From SM1-50 sp964467345 (GTDB lineage Archaea; Thermoplasmatota; E2; DHVEG-1): a stretch of DNA of 64,000 nt. This document shows, one piece after another, positions 61,206 through 64,000 of the stretch. The translations under genes were made by a program, and so were the position numbers. The stretch spans positions 1-64,000 of the forward strand of contig CAYXPY010000007.1 in the NCBI GenBank assembly GCA_964467345.1, given 5' to 3'. The notes beneath the pieces were generated by a model that made no database searches, had not been told where the DNA came from, and saw only the letters and a program-made list of their open reading frames with translations. Position 1 is the first letter of the stretch. Each line of letters opens with the position of its first letter.

Positions 61206-63491
61206 TCACTTCCAACCGTTTTTTTTATTTTCTTCAAGTTCCATTAGTCTTTCTTTTAGCATTTGATTTTCCTTTTTTAATTGTATCATTTTCATTTCCC
61301 GATTCACAGTAATGTTTTTATATCGCTCTAATTCTTCAATTTTGATTTTCAAATCCTGTTCAATAACTTTTGTATCAGTGATGTTACGAACGACGCTGAC
61401 AATATATTTTAATTTTTTATCTTGATCTGAAACTGGAGCCCACGAATGAGAGACCCATCGTACCGAACCATTCTTCGTAAGAACTCGGTATTCAAAATTT
61501 GCGCCCGGTACGCCTTCCAAAGCTTTTGCGAGTGCAGAATGAACTTTTTCAACGTCATCATGATGAAAAATCTCTGGAATTTTTCCAACTACATCATGGG
61601 GAGGAGTCCCTAAGACATCCAAACAAGCAGGACTGATATAATCAACTCGACCCATAGGATTTGTTAGCATTATGACATCCCGGGTGTTTTCGACGATACT
61701 TCTATATTTTTCTTCACTTTCCCTCAATAATTCATTTGACTTCTTATAATCTGTAATATCAATACACACCGACAGGATAGCTTGTTCATCACCAAAGTTT
61801 ATGACCTCAGCAGAATAACGTGTGACAATGATACTACCATTTTTTGCTCTGAAACGAAATTCATGATCAAATACTGAACCAACCCGCTTTAATTCATCAA
61901 AAATAAATTTTCGATCATTACTATCTACCCAGATATTTAATCCAACAGTTGTCCCGGATAGTAGCTCGTCACGAGTATAACCAATGAGTTTTTCAACTGA
62001 TTTGTTTACCTCAAGGAATCGACCATCACTCATACGGGTTAAAGCGATAGCAACAGGACTTGATTTAAACGCCTTCATAAATTTTTCTTCCGATTTTTTT
62101 AACGCTTGATCCATTCGTATACGATTCGTGATATCTTCAAGTTCAGCGATGAAAATAGAAGGAACACCTTGCTGATCTCGTATGGTACTTACAATTACTT
62201 TTCCAAAAATCTCACTTTTATCCTTCTTTATATATCGCTTCTCTAAAGAAAAGTAAGAAATCTTTCCATCATAAAGGTCCTTTATTGACTGATTACTTTC
62301 TTTTAAATCATCTACATGTGTAATATCTTCAAAAGTCATTTTCTGAAGTTCACTTTCAGTATACCCAAGTATCTTACAGAACGCGTCATTTGCATTGATA
62401 AAATATTTATTAGTACCACAGGTAGCGATTCCTATTGGAGCATTCATGACAATTGCTTTGATTTGTTCTTGATTCTTCTTTTGTTCAAAATCCATTTTTT
62501 TACGGATGCTACTATCTCGGACAAAAGCCCAGAAACCACAAAGCCCGTTCCGATCATCATTAAGCGCATAGGTTTGGATCTCTATTGGAAAGATCGTTCC
62601 ATTTTTATGGATATACTCTTTTTCATACAAATCAGAATAACCACGTATTTTGACCTGTCCATTAAGAATTCTACTTTCAAATTCATGCCATTTAACAGGT
62701 GTAATGTCGTTATAGGTAAAATTCCGTAGCTCTATCATGGAGTATCCAAGCATATTAGCAAATGCGGTATTACATTCAGTGATTTTTCCAGTTAAATCAA
62801 CAGCAGCAAATCCATCTCGTAAATTATCATACAAGTTACGATATTTTTTCTCAGATTCTATAAGTGCTTCCTGGGATTTCTTATAGTCGGTGATATCCTT
62901 TGATACAAACAGTAATTCATTTTTTACAATATCAACTGTACTTCGTAAAACATGCCATTGACCTGATTTATCACGAAAACGAAAATCAATGTTTTGGGTA
63001 GTGTTCAACGGTTTCGTAGCCGATTCGTTAATCTTTTTCGCATCAATGTACTGAATTAATAATTCTAATAATTGCTCTATGTCGTCTTCATGAATAAAAT
63101 CCAGACCAGATTTTCCTAACATATCTTCTTCAGAATAACCAAGAATCTTTTTATGAGAAGGACTGACAAAAGTAAACGTTGGATTCAGATCAAAAGTTGT
63201 AAAAGCTATTAAATCACTGGTGTTTAGAGCAATCAATTGATATTTTTCATTTAAATCCGATGAAAAGTCTGATTTTTGTTCATTATTAATACCTTGAACT
63301 GTGCAGCTATCTTTCTTTTTCTGCTCATTTTGGTCAGAATGAACACCGAAAAGCATCTCTGATATTCGACTCGATGGCTTTTCCATTTGATAGGAACTAT
63401 GAGACACTGGAGAATCCGCAGTCAGATTTTTTAAATTTAAACAATCAACATTTTCCTCTATTTGTTTTAATTTTTCAGATTCTTTGTTCAT
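61206..63491 (-). CDS. Five-PAS-domain sensor protein without a kinase domain
   Basis: 761 residues, soluble. Five PAS/PAC units lie at about 70-210, 215-335, 345-460, 470-590 and 595-715, each ending in a DITDYKK/DITNRI-type linker. PAS cores include TFTFVSPSHKKILGYSEED, GKITECNTAFANMLGY and GRVDYISPACLDVLG. It ends in a coiled coil (LKIKIEELERYKN, QLKKENQMLKERLMELEEN). No HisKA, HATPase, GGDEF or HAMP. First gene of the operon with the 199-residue protein, kinase and response regulator. Probably a large signal-receiving scaffold that docks on the kinase through the coiled coil. Confidence 0.88.
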   Translation of the reverse strand: MNKESEKLKQIEENVDCLNLKNLTADSPVSHSSYQMEKPSSRISEMLFGVHSDQNEQKKKDSCTVQGINNEQKSDFSSDLNEKYQLIALNTSDLIAFTTFDLNPTFTFVSPSHKKILGYSEEDMLGKSGLDFIHEDDIEQLLELLIQYIDAKKINESATKPLNTTQNIDFRFRDKSGQWHVLRSTVDIVKNELLFVSKDITDYKKSQEALIESEKKYRNLYDNLRDGFAAVDLTGKITECNTAFANMLGYSMIELRNFTYNDITPVKWHEFESRILNGQVKIRGYSDLYEKEYIHKNGTIFPIEIQTYALNDDRNGLCGFWAFVRDSSIRKKMDFEQKKNQEQIKAIVMNAPIGIATCGTNKYFINANDAFCKILGYTESELQKMTFEDITHVDDLKESNQSIKDLYDGKISYFSLEKRYIKKDKSEIFGKVIVSTIRDQQGVPSIFIAELEDITNRIRMDQALKKSEEKFMKAFKSSPVAIALTRMSDGRFLEVNKSVEKLIGYTRDELLSGTTVGLNIWVDSNDRKFIFDELKRVGSVFDHEFRFRAKNGSIIVTRYSAEVINFGDEQAILSVCIDITDYKKSNELLRESEEKYRSIVENTRDVIMLTNPMGRVDYISPACLDVLGTPPHDVVGKIPEIFHHDDVEKVHSALAKALEGVPGANFEYRVLTKNGSVRWVSHSWAPVSDQDKKLKYIVSVVRNITDTKVIEQDLKIKIEELERYKNITVNREMKMIQLKKENQMLKERLMELEENKKNGWK

Positions 63492-63677
63492 AAGAAATCA
63501 CAACCAAAGAGGATCTACTACCTACTCGAGATCACATTACTTAAATATTCACACAGCACCCATCCTATCTACTATGAATAATTCACTACATACGTCTTGG
63601 AATCTGACAATATGTTAAACAAATTAGTGCTATAAAATAGTAATGGAACACCATTAGAAGCTTTTATAATGAGATCA

Positions 63678-64000
63678 TTACGGAGTGAGTCTTGTTCTAT
63701 CTCGTGGGAATAAAATACATTCCCGTATATTGCTCAGTTCCAACAATTCCATAAGGAACCGCTCAATCCCGAACCCAAACCCACCATGTGGAGGCATGCC
63801 AAATCTAAAGGCTTTGAGATACGCGTCGAAATCCTTCGGATTCAGACCACACGCTTTCAATCGTTCAATTAACAATGAAACATCATGTATTCGTTGACTT
63901 CCAGAGGAAATTTCAACTCCTTTGCATTCCAAATCAAAACCTCGAGAGTATTTTTCTTTATCAGGCATTGTATAAAATGGTTTTGACTCCAAAGGATACT
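63678..64000 (-). CDS. aspS: Aspartyl-tRNA synthetase, C-terminal part (runs off the window)
   Basis: About 107 C-terminal residues. Motif order YPLESKPFYTMP, SRGFDLECKGVEISSGSQR, then GMPPHGGFGFGIERFLMELLEL and the end LFPRDRTRLTP are the class II motif 3 region of archaeal/eukaryotic-type AspRS. AsnRS does not have the PFYTMP and EISSGSQRIHD pair. The 5' part continues beyond position 64000. It may be of the non-discriminating kind, which cannot be judged from this fragment. Confidence 0.9.
   Translation of the reverse strand, partial: YPLESKPFYTMPDKEKYSRGFDLECKGVEISSGSQRIHDVSLLIERLKACGLNPKDFDAYLKAFRFGMPPHGGFGFGIERFLMELLELSNIRECILFPRDRTRLTP

Noticed and set aside
63678..64000. Asparaginyl-tRNA synthetase
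   Set aside because: PFYTMP and EISSGSQRIHD with the GMPPHGGFGFG loop are AspRS features.

Overview
The window is archaeal chromosome. Markers are a Sec61-beta/SecG translocon subunit, an archaeal-type alanyl-tRNA synthetase, a four-subunit ferredoxin-dependent 2-oxoacid oxidoreductase (gamma-delta-alpha-beta order), pantoate kinase beside CoaBC, an Hjc-type resolvase, Trm56, tRNA genes without an encoded CCA, and TATA boxes roughly 25 bp ahead of short or absent leaders. The density of secreted PKD-containing C25 (gingipain-like) peptidases suggests an uncultured Thermoplasmatota-type euryarchaeon living on detrital protein, of the Marine Benthic Group D kind. That lineage assignment is inference. 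A 100-N scaffold gap at 6206-6305 shows the source is a draft or metagenome assembly.

Layout. 0-5.4 kb: secG, alaS, a secreted seven-repeat FG-GAP propeller, and a COG1709-type HTH regulator with a perfect palindrome over its TATA box, followed by a small zinc-finger gene. 5.4-24.2 kb: an export and peptidase island with three C25 peptidases, a secreted thioredoxin-fold protein, a 1,683-residue multidomain surface protein and an M14 carboxypeptidase. 24.5-29.0 kb: a signalling cluster with a response regulator, a protein made of three copies of a domain I do not recognise, a membrane histidine kinase and a HAMP-PAS protein without a kinase domain. 29.1-39.2 kb: metabolism and housekeeping (aminotransferase, MTH1187-type protein, porCDAB, pantoate kinase, coaBC, UspA, Hjc, CBS proteins). 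39.2-52.5 kb: a single-domain relative of the triple-repeat protein, lipoproteins, another surface propeller, tRNA-Val and tRNA-Leu, trm56, an HD protein, a PP-loop ATPase, a ferredoxin-like protein and a fourth C25 peptidase. 52.7-58.6 kb: a lysine-only micropeptide, a KimA-like permease, two paralogous small membrane proteins, nikR and hypF. 58.7-63.5 kb: a four-gene PAS/histidine-kinase/response-regulator operon. The window ends inside aspS.

How the genes fit together. The secreted peptidases and the carboxypeptidase could release peptides and amino acids outside the cell. The aminotransferase and the 2-oxoacid:ferredoxin oxidoreductase could then turn amino-acid carbon into acyl-CoA and reduced ferredoxin, with CoA supplied by the pantoate kinase/CoaBC pair. 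The secreted proteins carry three kinds of shared C-terminal module, each on at least two proteins, which look like cell-surface sorting or anchoring tags. nikR and hypF point to nickel-dependent hydrogenase maturation encoded elsewhere.

Most notable: (i) the three C-terminal tag families; (ii) the unrecognised repeat domain found three times in one protein beside a histidine kinase and once elsewhere; (iii) the small membrane-protein pair next to nikR; (iv) an 18-residue lysine-rich micropeptide with a near-perfect Shine-Dalgarno; (v) proof from the sequence that the N-gap is an assembly artefact inside one intact peptidase gene.
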